From assembly GCA_019745155.1 (NCBI GenBank), contig JAIETM010000007.1:248001-312000 (forward strand): a stretch of 64,000 bases of DNA, in the 5' to 3' direction. The notes beneath the pieces are model-generated. The model worked only from the letters and a program-made list of their open reading frames with translations, did not search any database and had not been told where the DNA came from. Made by a program: the position numbers and the translations under genes. This DNA comes from Chitinophagaceae bacterium (lineage in GTDB: Bacteria; Bacteroidota; Bacteroidia; Chitinophagales; Chitinophagaceae). Shown one piece after another: positions 57,073-64,000 of the stretch (within the stretch, counting starts at the first letter, position 1; every line of letters starts with the position of its first letter).

Positions 57073-57390
57073 ATGATATTATCTACAACGAATACCATCG
57101 AAGGAAGACCCATTCAATCTTACAAGGGAATTGTTACAGCTGAAGCCATCATTGGTGCCAATCTGTTTAAAGATTTGTTTGCCGGCATACGCGATATTGT
57201 TGGTGGCAGAAGCGGCACTTATGAGAGAGTGATTGAAGAAGCTCGTCAGCATGCGATGAATGAATTGCAACAAAAAGCAGCTGCTTTAGGTGCGAATGCC
57301 GTAGTTGGTATCGATCTGGATTTTGAAACCATTGGTGCCAATGGAAGTATGCTGATGGTTGTTGCAACAGGAACAGCAGTTTCACTTTGA
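57073..57390 (+). CDS. YbjQ family (UPF0145) protein
   Basis: 105 residues with no signal peptide. The pattern [38 protein letters not shown] and [18 protein letters not shown] is typical of the YbjQ/UPF0145 family, which forms small ring-like pentamers and has no established function. It starts 10 bases after the GH18 stop on the same strand, so the two genes may be co-transcribed. Confidence 0.92.
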   Translation: MILSTTNTIEGRPIQSYKGIVTAEAIIGANLFKDLFAGIRDIVGGRSGTYERVIEEARQHAMNELQQKAAALGANAVVGIDLDFETIGANGSMLMVVATGTAVSL

Positions 57391-57440
57391 TGATTAAACT
57401 ATTCTAACAGATTTACATCTAAGCGATACAAATACCCTGC

Positions 57441-57986
57441 ATGCATACGGAAGACCGTGCATTATTGCAACAATTCAAAGTGGCTCAAACCAAGGAGCGG
57501 GCTTTTACCAACCTGATGAAAAAATATCAGGAAAGGTTATACTGGCATATCCGCCGATTGGTAGTGGAGCATGAAGATGCCAATGACGTGTTGCAGAATA
57601 TGTTCATCAAGGTCTGGAATGGTCTGGAGAATTTCAGGGAGGACAGCCAGCTATATACCTGGCTGTATCGTATTGCCACCAATGAATGCCTGAGTTTCTT
57701 GGAACAGCAGAAAAAAAGGTCTGCAGTGAGTTTCGAAGATATTCAGGAAGGATTGAGCGAGCAGGTGAGGGCTTCGGATAATTTCGATGCCAATAAATTG
57801 GAGTGGAAACTTCAGCTGGCTATTCAGCAATTGCCTGAAAAACAGAGAGTTGTGTTTACACTAAGGTATTATGATGAAATGCCTTACGAAGAAATGAGCC
57901 GGGTATTAGAAACTAGTGAGGGGGCTTTAAAAGCCAGCTACCATCATGCGGCCAAGAAAATTGAGGACTTTATCAAGAACCATTAA
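57441..57986 (+). CDS. ECF subfamily RNA polymerase sigma factor
   Basis: 181 residues. Sigma-70 region 2 (about 18-92) has LMKKYQERLYWHIRRLV, DANDVLQNMFIKVWNGL and FREDSQLYTWLYRIATNE. Region 4 (about 125-175) has LPEKQRVVFTLRYYDEMPYEEMS and the recognition helix segment TSEGALKASYHHAAKKIE. This is the usual length and layout of a group 4 sigma factor. It is followed 40 bases later by a single-pass membrane protein that may hold it inactive, and then by a CpxP/Spy-like protein. The order suggests an envelope-stress regulon; it is not next to SusC genes, so a nutrient-sensing FecI type is less likely. Confidence 0.93.
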   Translation: MHTEDRALLQQFKVAQTKERAFTNLMKKYQERLYWHIRRLVVEHEDANDVLQNMFIKVWNGLENFREDSQLYTWLYRIATNECLSFLEQQKKRSAVSFEDIQEGLSEQVRASDNFDANKLEWKLQLAIQQLPEKQRVVFTLRYYDEMPYEEMSRVLETSEGALKASYHHAAKKIEDFIKNH

Positions 57987-58026
57987 ACGTTGAAACCCAA
58001 GTAGAGTCTTAGAATACACGAGCAAG

Positions 58027-58713
58027 ATGCAGATTAATGCGACGATATTGAAAGAGTTACAGGAAATAGCCCCAAGCTTGATTGAGGTAAGAGGCGATAT
58101 GCCTTATGCCCTGCCTCAGGGTTATTTCGATACATTGCCCGAAGCTGTTCTGGCTAAAATTCGCATAAATGCTGCTCAATCAAATACTTATGCAGTTCCT
58201 GAAGGGTATTTCAACAACCTGCCAAACCTGGTGATGGCCCAAATCAAAGCTGGTCAGCATGAAGTAAGTGCTGAGCTGAATGAAATAGCGCCATTGTTGA
58301 ATACCATCAGTAAAGCACCGGTATATACAGTTCCTGAAGGCTATTTCAACCAGCTTTCAGCCCCTGTTCCAGCAGCGAAAGTGGTGAAAATGGGTAGCTC
58401 TAGACGCTGGATGCAGTTAGCGGTTGCGGCCGTAACCATGGGCGTTTTGGTAACAGGTGCTTTCCTGTTCACTGACCAGAACCAGCAAATTTTGGATTAC
58501 GAGCAGTATCAATCCATTGATGCTCAAGCTGCTGTAAAAGATCTACCCGATGAAACCCTGATTAATTACCTGGAAGCCCATGCTTCTTTGAGTGGTTCTG
58601 ATGTGGTAGAAGAAACTGGAAACGCTGAAAGCAATGATTTACAGCTGATTTCTGATGAGGAACTTAGTAATTTTGTGAACGACAACCCCGTTATTGATAA
58701 AAAGAAATCCTAA
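58027..58713 (+). CDS. Single-pass membrane protein with VPxGYF repeats, putative anti-sigma factor
   Basis: 228 residues, with a cytoplasmic N-terminal part of about 125 residues, one transmembrane helix (about 130-148) and an acidic C-terminal part (about 150-228). The N-terminal part holds three copies of a short motif: ALPQGYFDTLPEAVLAKI (28-45), AVPEGYFNNLPNLVMAQI (56-73) and TVPEGYFNQL (101-110). A larger unit is also duplicated, with LQEIAP...PYALPQGYF and LNEIAP...VYTVPEGYF. No zinc anti-sigma HxxxCxxC motif is present. The position after an ECF sigma gene and the topology suggest a regulator of that sigma factor; this is inference. Confidence 0.65.
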   Translation: MQINATILKELQEIAPSLIEVRGDMPYALPQGYFDTLPEAVLAKIRINAAQSNTYAVPEGYFNNLPNLVMAQIKAGQHEVSAELNEIAPLLNTISKAPVYTVPEGYFNQLSAPVPAAKVVKMGSSRRWMQLAVAAVTMGVLVTGAFLFTDQNQQILDYEQYQSIDAQAAVKDLPDETLINYLEAHASLSGSDVVEETGNAESNDLQLISDEELSNFVNDNPVIDKKKS

Positions 58714-58723
58714 AACCCATAAT

Positions 58724-59176
58724 ATGAAAAAGATACTCCTGGTGTGGATGGTATGGGCGATGGGTATTACCCTTTCAACAGCACAGGATGCTAACCCACC
58801 CGGTGCAGGCCATTCCATTGAAGCCATTAAGATTGCATACATGACCAAGCAACTTGGTCTGAGCACAGAAGAAGCACAAAGATTCTGGCCCGTATACAAC
58901 AAGTATATGGATGAAGTGAAGCGTGTACGCAGAGAAAACAGAACAGATGAATTGGCTTTCGAAGAAAAAGTGTTGAACGTAAGAAAACAATACCGTGGTG
59001 AGTTTGGTAAAGTGTTCAATGATGAAGCCAGAGCCAACAAAGTTTTTCAGTGCGATAAAAACTTTGGTATGATGATGCGCGAAGAGTGGCAGAAACGTCG
59101 CCAAATGCGCGATGCCATGGGTGGTCCTAATGGAGGCAGACCATTGCGTGGTGGTGGCAGACAAGGCGGTAACTAA
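58724..59176 (+). CDS. Spy/CpxP-like periplasmic protein
   Basis: 150 residues from ATG 58724, giving a signal peptide (MKKILLVWMVWAMGITLSTAQ); the TTG at 58694 would add residues before it. The mature protein is helical. AYMTKQLGLSTEEAQRFWPVYNKYMDEV resembles the LTxxQ-type helices of CpxP/Spy, followed by a long charged helix and a Gly/Arg-rich tail (GGRPLRGGGRQGG). Such proteins bind misfolded envelope proteins or act as stress sensors. It starts 10 bases after the putative anti-sigma gene and completes a three-gene cassette closed by a terminator at 59213-59235. Confidence 0.72.
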   Translation: MKKILLVWMVWAMGITLSTAQDANPPGAGHSIEAIKIAYMTKQLGLSTEEAQRFWPVYNKYMDEVKRVRRENRTDELAFEEKVLNVRKQYRGEFGKVFNDEARANKVFQCDKNFGMMMREEWQKRRQMRDAMGGPNGGRPLRGGGRQGGN

Positions 59177-59212
59177 TCGCTATTCACAGAAAACTATATG
59201 CACATGTATAGG

Positions 59213-59235
59213 ACCTTCCTTCGGGAAGGTTTTTT
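59213..59235 (+). terminator. Terminator of the sigma-factor cassette
   Basis: ACCTTCC and GGAAGGT with a TTCG tetraloop, followed by T6 (59230-59235). The T run touches the stop codon of the convergent MBL-fold gene. Confidence 0.92.
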
Positions 59236-59980
59236 ATTTGTGGTACACTGGCGATTGGATATCGTGATAGAACAGAAATGTCCAATGCTGTTGGTTGCCT
59301 TTTTCCCACCATTCTTGTCTTAGCTCCATACATTTCTTGCCATTGAAATCGTATTTAGCAACAAACCTGCTTTTCATTTGCTGCAATTGTGGTGCATCAT
59401 CACCACCAAAGAAAATAGTTGCGCCATCTTCTTCAATCCAGAATACCTGATGATATTGGCTATGCGCTTGTGTTAATTCGTAACGAATATATCCATCAAT
59501 TGTACCGGCGTCTTCGTGTAACCAGATCACTTTGCTGAACTCATCCAGTAGTTCAAAATCTTTGGTGATATAAGAAGCGCTGCCAATTCCCATGGCATAA
59601 TCAAACTCTCTTCTTTGAACAAAATAGGTAGCGTAAGGAAAGCTAATGAAGTGTTCGCCTGTTTGTGCATCTGTGTAAGTGATACCACCTGCATGGTCTT
59701 TGTGTAGATGACTCATCAATACTTTTGTTACCTGTGCGGGATTGATACCTACTTTTTCCAAATTGTGGTAAATCTGTGGGCGGCCATCAGATAAATTATA
59801 GCCCAATCCTGTATCCAATAAAATCACATCTCTTTTGGTGATAACGAGAAAGGGCTGAATCTCTACAAGCAAACTGCCAATAGGCCGATCATTCAGTTGC
59901 TCCCTGCTGGTATCAAAGGGAACGAAGACCTTGGTTTTATCAATCGTAAATGAACCTTCAGACAGGGGAATGATTTGCAT
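59234..59980 (-). CDS. MBL-fold metallo-hydrolase
   Basis: 248 residues with no signal peptide. The metal site HLHKDHAGG (His91, His93, Asp95, His96) is intact, with VILLDTGLG before it and FFGGDDAPQ further on, near where the later ligand Asp would be. This is the core of the metallo-beta-lactamase superfamily, which hydrolyses esters, lactones, thioesters or phosphodiesters. The subfamily and substrate cannot be told; a quorum-lactonase role is possible but not supported. It starts 27 bases after the rodA stop on the same strand and may be read from the rod operon. Confidence 0.85.
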   Translation of the reverse strand: MQIIPLSEGSFTIDKTKVFVPFDTSREQLNDRPIGSLLVEIQPFLVITKRDVILLDTGLGYNLSDGRPQIYHNLEKVGINPAQVTKVLMSHLHKDHAGGITYTDAQTGEHFISFPYATYFVQRREFDYAMGIGSASYITKDFELLDEFSKVIWLHEDAGTIDGYIRYELTQAHSQYHQVFWIEEDGATIFFGGDDAPQLQQMKSRFVAKYDFNGKKCMELRQEWWEKGNQQHWTFLFYHDIQSPVYHK

Positions 59981-60007
59981 GGCGCGAATTTCAGCAGAAA
60001 TCCGTAA

Positions 60008-61345
60008 TCAACGCAAAACCATTTGCCTGTCGGCATCCAATCTTAACAAAATAAAGATGAGGATGGTGAAAGTGAGCAATGAACTACCGCCATAACTGAT
60101 CAAAGGCAATGGAATACCGATGATGGGGAATAGACCGATGGTCATGCAGACATTCACTGCAATATGAAAGAAAAGAATACTGGCTACACTATAGGCATAA
60201 ACTCGACTGAATGTACTTCGCTGCCTTTCAGCTATGGTGATGATTCGCCAAAGCAGGAAGAAATAAATAGCGAGGAAAACAAAACTGCCAACAAAGCCAA
60301 ATGCTTCACCGAGTGAAGTAAAGATGAAGTCGGTATGCTGCTCAGGTACATATTTACCTCTTGTTTGGGTACCCTTCAAGAAGCCTCTGCCTAAGAATCC
60401 GCCTGAGCCAATGGCAATCTTACTTTGGCGTACGTTATAATCGTCTGGTTTTTTGGCTGGTTTATCTGTACGCTTGGCTGCATGTGCGTTTTGTGTACAG
60501 TCATAATCCTTACCCACCATGCTATAGATACGCGTACTCTGATAGCACTGTAACACATTGTTGAAAATATAGGGTACTGCAAAGCGTTGAACACCTACGC
60601 ATACAAACCATAAAGCGACAATCAAAGCTAGTATGCGTTTGTTTCTGCGGATTTGTTTCCGCAATGCATACCAAAACAATACAGCAATGATGGTTAGAAT
60701 TGTGGCAAGGGTATTGGGCTCAAGCAGTAATGTGGCAACCACCAATGCACCAAACGAAAAACCAATAATCAGCATGGCTGGTGGCAAGCCTTCTCTGTAC
60801 ATCACCATGAAGAAAGAAAAGTATACCAGTGCCAGCCCCGTTTCATTCTGCAGAATGGATAGGGCTGCGGGTGCCAAAGCAATCGCGCCGCCAATGAGTT
60901 GAGAACGTAGCTTGGAAAAATCCGTTTCCTGTCTTGACAGAAATTTAGCCAGTGCTAATGCAGCAAAGATTTTACACATTTCTGCCGGCTGTAGGTTAAA
61001 GCCACCAAAGAGTGGAATCCAGCTTTTAGAACCATTGATGTTTTTACCAATCACAAATGTGGCCAGCATCAGGAGTATCCCGAATGCATACATAAGGTTG
61101 GCAAAAGCAGTAAAGAGTTTACTATCTGTAAGTATGATAAATGTGGCAACCAATGCACAAAAGCCCGCAAAGATGAGCTGCTTGCTGTAATTGGTTTTAC
61201 CCCCAATAAAAGCTTGTATCCAATCTGTACCCTGGCGGTATTCCACCATGAAGATGCAGAGTATGCCAATGACTACAAGAATGGCATACAGCCATACAAC
61301 TGTGAAATCAATGCCTTGTGATATGCTGCGTTGTTGTTTGCTCAT
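60008..61345 (-). CDS. rodA: Peptidoglycan glycosyltransferase RodA (SEDS family)
   Basis: 445 residues with about ten transmembrane helices. SEDS hallmarks are GSKSWIPLFGGFNLQPAEMCKI (with the conserved Glu of QPAE), KIAIGSGGFLGRGFLKGTQ, PEQHTDFIFTSLGEAFGFVG (with the catalytic-loop Asp) and the C-terminal GIPLPLISYGGSSL. RodA polymerises lipid II during side-wall elongation with PBP2. The extra length against E. coli (370) comes mainly from a loop region around 270-300 with TQNAHAAKRTDKPAKKP. Its ATG overlaps the mrdA stop by 4 bases (ATGA), showing tight coupling of the two partners. Confidence 0.96.
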   Translation of the reverse strand: MSKQQRSISQGIDFTVVWLYAILVVIGILCIFMVEYRQGTDWIQAFIGGKTNYSKQLIFAGFCALVATFIILTDSKLFTAFANLMYAFGILLMLATFVIGKNINGSKSWIPLFGGFNLQPAEMCKIFAALALAKFLSRQETDFSKLRSQLIGGAIALAPAALSILQNETGLALVYFSFFMVMYREGLPPAMLIIGFSFGALVVATLLLEPNTLATILTIIAVLFWYALRKQIRRNKRILALIVALWFVCVGVQRFAVPYIFNNVLQCYQSTRIYSMVGKDYDCTQNAHAAKRTDKPAKKPDDYNVRQSKIAIGSGGFLGRGFLKGTQTRGKYVPEQHTDFIFTSLGEAFGFVGSFVFLAIYFFLLWRIITIAERQRSTFSRVYAYSVASILFFHIAVNVCMTIGLFPIIGIPLPLISYGGSSLLTFTILIFILLRLDADRQMVLR

Positions 61346-63438
61346 CTTCTGGTATTGGTCGTCGCTTTTTTAATGGCATTCTTTTTATCATCAGGCCTTA
61401 GCATAGGCGTCTGCTGTTTGGGCTTGGCAGTATCTTTTGTTGGTCCGTCTGTTCTGGTGCCTGTTTCTGGATCGAAGGTTACTTTACGGTCTTCCTGCTT
61501 GCTTTCTATCTGGGCACTCTCATCAATTGCTGCTTGTTGTTTAGCCAGTCGAATGGAATCTTTGCGTTGATACCATCTTTTAATAGCCACCGGTAAAAGA
61601 TCTGCATTGCTGATGCGGTCTACTTCTGCTAATCTTCTTTGTGATAAAGTATCGCGCAGGTATTTTTCAATCATCAGCGAAGCAATGGGTGCAGCCCACG
61701 TAGAACCGAAACCTGCATTCTCCACCACCACTGCAACAGCAATTTGCGGATTCTCTCTAGGCGCGAAGGCAACAAAGATGGAGTGATCCTTACCATGCGG
61801 GTTCTGTGCGGTACCTGTTTTCGCACACATATTAATGCCATCAATTCTGGCATTGGTAGCAGTACCACGTTCTGTTACATCCTGCATGGCGCGATGGATA
61901 ATCTGGAATGTAGTATCAGGGATATGGGTTACTTCATGTTTATCGCGATACTTTTGCATCATGGCTTTGTCTTCCGCAGTTTCGCGTTCAATAGAGTCAA
62001 CCAGATGCGGTGTGTAGAAATAACCTTTGTTTGCGATCACGCACATCATATTGGCTAATTGTAATGGTGTAGCCGTCATACGGTCCTGACCAATACCCAG
62101 TGTGAGGTTGAAACAGCTTCCCCATCTGTCGTTGCCAAAATCACGATTGTATCTGCCTGTATCAGGAATACTACCTCTGTCTTCAGAAGGCAGGTCAATA
62201 CCCAGTTTAACACCAAGACCAAAGGAGTTTACATACTCTTTCCATTTTAGGTAACCTGCATGTTTGCCTTGCAATCTAGGATTGTCGATAGCCATGCGAT
62301 AGATATGCGAGAAGTAAGAGTTGCAGGAATTGGCCAATGCATCACGCAGGTTAGATGCGTGACCAGCATTCTTGTGTGTACAGCCAACGCGCACACTACC
62401 ACAACCAAAATAGGCACCGCCACAACCCACACCGAAGGATGGGCCAATAATACCTTCATCTAAAGCAATGATGGCACCCATGGGTTTGAATGTGGAGCCG
62501 GGCGGGTACTGTCCCTTAATAGCACGGTTATACAATGGCTTGGCTGTATCCAGGAACATACGGCTGAAATTTCTTCTGCGCGTACTACCGGTTAAGAGAT
62601 TGGGGTCATAAGATGGCCCGGATGCCATCGCAATAATGCCACCTGTTTTTGGGTTGATGGCAACAGCACTACCAATTTTATTGGTGAGCATTTTCTCTGC
62701 CATCTGCTGTATCTCTACATCCATTGCTGTGTAGAGGTTACGGCCAGCAATTGCAGCAGTATCAAATAAGCCGTTCTCCCATGAGCCTTGAATACGGCCT
62801 TTGTTATCGCGGATAAAACGTTTGATACCTCTTTGTCCCATCAGCACTGATTCATACGTGCGTTCTAATCCCGCCAAGCCGGCATAATCACCCATTTCAT
62901 AACCTTCATCGCGATGCTTTTTCAGGAAATTGGTATCTACTTCACCAATATAGCCCAGTACGTGTGCTGCAGTTCTGTAAGGGTAAGAGCGAATTGAGCG
63001 CTCATTTAGTACAAAGCCTGGAAAACGGTACATGTTTTCTGAAAGCTTGTAGTAGAGCTCGGGAGAAAGTAATGCTTCGAATACGCTAGGTCTTACATAA
63101 GAGTTTTTGAAGATCACATCGCGCATGCGCTTTTTGAATTCTGCGGTATCGATACCCAGAATCTGACAAAGGCCGAGTGTATCTGTTCCCTTCGCTTCAG
63201 AAGGAGTAACTACCAGATCATAGCTGATGGTATTTTCCAGTATGGCTTTTTTCTTGCGATCGAAAATGATACCTCGATCAGGGTAGATAACCTTTCGATA
63301 GAAGGCATTGTTGTCAGCAGCCAGTTTGTACTTGGTTGAAAAAATCTGCAGGTTGATCAGCTGCAGCACAATGACCACGAAAACAGATCCGAAGATGAGT
63401 CGGATCACCATACTTCTGCTTTGATTAAATGCCGGCAT
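61342..63438 (-). CDS. mrdA: Penicillin-binding protein 2 (peptidoglycan transpeptidase)
   Basis: 698 residues. An N-terminal transmembrane helix (about 13-30) anchors the protein. The PBP dimerisation domain follows (about 50-250, with RGIIFDRK and RSYPYRTAAHVLGYIGEV). The transpeptidase domain (about 265-620) has the active Ser in PGSTFKP (about 314), SCNSYF (SxN, about 372) and KTGTAQ (about 538). A charged tail (about 625-698) ends NAIKKATTNTRR. It cross-links the glycan strands made by RodA during elongation. It is followed by rodA with a 4-base overlap and preceded by mreD, the usual rod-system order. Confidence 0.97.
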   Translation of the reverse strand: MPAFNQSRSMVIRLIFGSVFVVIVLQLINLQIFSTKYKLAADNNAFYRKVIYPDRGIIFDRKKKAILENTISYDLVVTPSEAKGTDTLGLCQILGIDTAEFKKRMRDVIFKNSYVRPSVFEALLSPELYYKLSENMYRFPGFVLNERSIRSYPYRTAAHVLGYIGEVDTNFLKKHRDEGYEMGDYAGLAGLERTYESVLMGQRGIKRFIRDNKGRIQGSWENGLFDTAAIAGRNLYTAMDVEIQQMAEKMLTNKIGSAVAINPKTGGIIAMASGPSYDPNLLTGSTRRRNFSRMFLDTAKPLYNRAIKGQYPPGSTFKPMGAIIALDEGIIGPSFGVGCGGAYFGCGSVRVGCTHKNAGHASNLRDALANSCNSYFSHIYRMAIDNPRLQGKHAGYLKWKEYVNSFGLGVKLGIDLPSEDRGSIPDTGRYNRDFGNDRWGSCFNLTLGIGQDRMTATPLQLANMMCVIANKGYFYTPHLVDSIERETAEDKAMMQKYRDKHEVTHIPDTTFQIIHRAMQDVTERGTATNARIDGINMCAKTGTAQNPHGKDHSIFVAFAPRENPQIAVAVVVENAGFGSTWAAPIASLMIEKYLRDTLSQRRLAEVDRISNADLLPVAIKRWYQRKDSIRLAKQQAAIDESAQIESKQEDRKVTFDPETGTRTDGPTKDTAKPKQQTPMLRPDDKKNAIKKATTNTRR

Positions 63439-63544
63439 AACTGGAGTAAAAAAACGGTACGAATGCGGAGATTAGTCTACTAACGCAAAGATGTTACATG
63501 TAGTGTGGTATTGCAGAAATGTTTTTTCTAAAAATGTGTAAAAC

Positions 63545-64000
63545 CTAAGCGGCGTTGGTGCGGTACTTGGCTTTTCTGAAAAAGATCAGCTCAGACAGTA
63601 GAATCAGCAGTAAACTGATCAGGGTAGTGCCGGTTACTTTTCCGAGGAAATACAGGAAGTCGCCAAACTGTAACCACTCTATCAACACCAGGTAGAAGTG
63701 GTGAATGAAAGTGAGCAAGCCTGCATACAATGCATAGGGTGCCCATCCCATACTTTTAGGGCTAGGTTCGGCATAGCTCTGTTCCTTGCCTTCCTGTGGA
63801 ATCAACAGGTTCAGCAAGAAGGGGCGGAGATAGGCAATTAAGGTGCAGGGTGCAGCATGCAATCCCGGCGTGCCGGTAAAATAATCCAGCGTCATGCCAA
63901 AGGCAAAACTCAATAACAGTAGTCCAAATCTGCCCAAGGAATAAGGTAACCAGAGAATAAATAGGAAATAGAGGTAGGGAACAATGAACTGATGCAGGGG
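63545..64000 (-). CDS. mreD: Rod shape-determining protein MreD (partial, N-terminus missing)
   Basis: The frame is open to the right edge, so the true start lies outside; the TTG at 63937 is internal. About 151 residues are visible, with several transmembrane helices. FGMTLDYFTGTPGLHAAPCTLIAYLRPFLL is the MreD family hallmark region (given here as a range across the second and third helices). MreD is an inner-membrane part of the elongasome with MreB, MreC, RodA and PBP2; mreC and mreB are expected just upstream, beyond the window. 106 bases separate its stop from mrdA. Confidence 0.88.
   Translation of the reverse strand, partial: PLHQFIVPYLYFLFILWLPYSLGRFGLLLLSFAFGMTLDYFTGTPGLHAAPCTLIAYLRPFLLNLLIPQEGKEQSYAEPSPKSMGWAPYALYAGLLTFIHHFYLVLIEWLQFGDFLYFLGKVTGTTLISLLLILLSELIFFRKAKYRTNAA

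Noticed and set aside
57441-57986. The ECF sigma factor as a FecI-type regulator of the SusCD loci
   Set aside because: It is about 18 kb from the SusCD genes, no FecR-like gene follows, and none of the SusC proteins shows an obvious extra signalling domain.
1-64000. tRNA or rRNA genes, insertion sequences, phage genes or attachment sites
   Set aside because: I looked through the spacers and saw no cloverleaf with a TTCGA-type arm, no transposase or integrase, and no flanking direct repeats; a dedicated tRNA search was not possible here.

Overview
The window looks like a chromosomal segment of a Bacteroidota bacterium, most likely of the Chitinophagaceae or a close relative. The evidence is three SusC/SusD pairs, type IX secretion (T9SS) proteins (PorZ, a PorP/SprF protein, and a giant PKD-repeat protein with a gliding-motility type C-terminal domain), several Bacteroidota-specific families (DUF4836, DUF5606, S46 dipeptidyl-peptidase) and Bacteroidota-style -7 boxes (TAnnTTTG). 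I saw no tRNA, rRNA, CRISPR array, transposase or phage gene.

Layout. 1-7355 (leftward): a tightly packed operon of a DUF5606 protein, a GH3/beta-lactamase fusion, a DUF4836 lipoprotein, an ABC ATPase and permease, and the start of porZ. 7499-12192: a KdnA-like sugar aminotransferase, a small exported protein, rpoN coupled to a PAP2-like membrane protein, and an AI-2E-type permease. 12214-20920 (leftward): a giant T9SS-exported repeat protein, split into two reading frames by a one-base frameshift, coupled to a PorP/SprF gene. 21055-23376: an MMPL/RND exporter. 23461-39328 (rightward): three consecutive SusC/SusD loci, the second and third with a small lipoprotein; the third SusC has an in-frame TAA. 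39405-45834 (leftward): a TlpA-like thioredoxin lipoprotein, gatB, a PDZ-only protein and alaS. 45956-50975: an M23 peptidase, small membrane proteins, an SPFH protein, a DUF4440 protein, mnmD, an AlkA-like glycosylase and a receiver-only response regulator. 51041-57390: PEP carboxylase, an S46 peptidase, a GH18 protein and a YbjQ protein. 57441-59176: an ECF sigma factor, a membrane protein that may be its anti-sigma factor, and a CpxP/Spy-like periplasmic protein. 59234-64000 (leftward): an MBL-fold hydrolase and the rod-shape genes rodA, mrdA and mreD (partial).

Themes. Most of the window serves the cell envelope: nutrient import (SusCD), surface export (T9SS), peptidoglycan synthesis and remodelling, LPS sugar modification and envelope stress. 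The two disrupted genes (giant repeat protein and third SusC) are the most notable anomalies. Each is one small change away from an intact frame, so assembly error, recent decay and phase-like variation must be told apart. I found no clearly new multi-gene system. The best leads are the sigma factor cassette with its VPxGYF-repeat protein, the receiver-only protein with an amphipathic tail, the lone KdnA-like enzyme and the porZ-linked ABC pair whose ATPase lacks the switch histidine.
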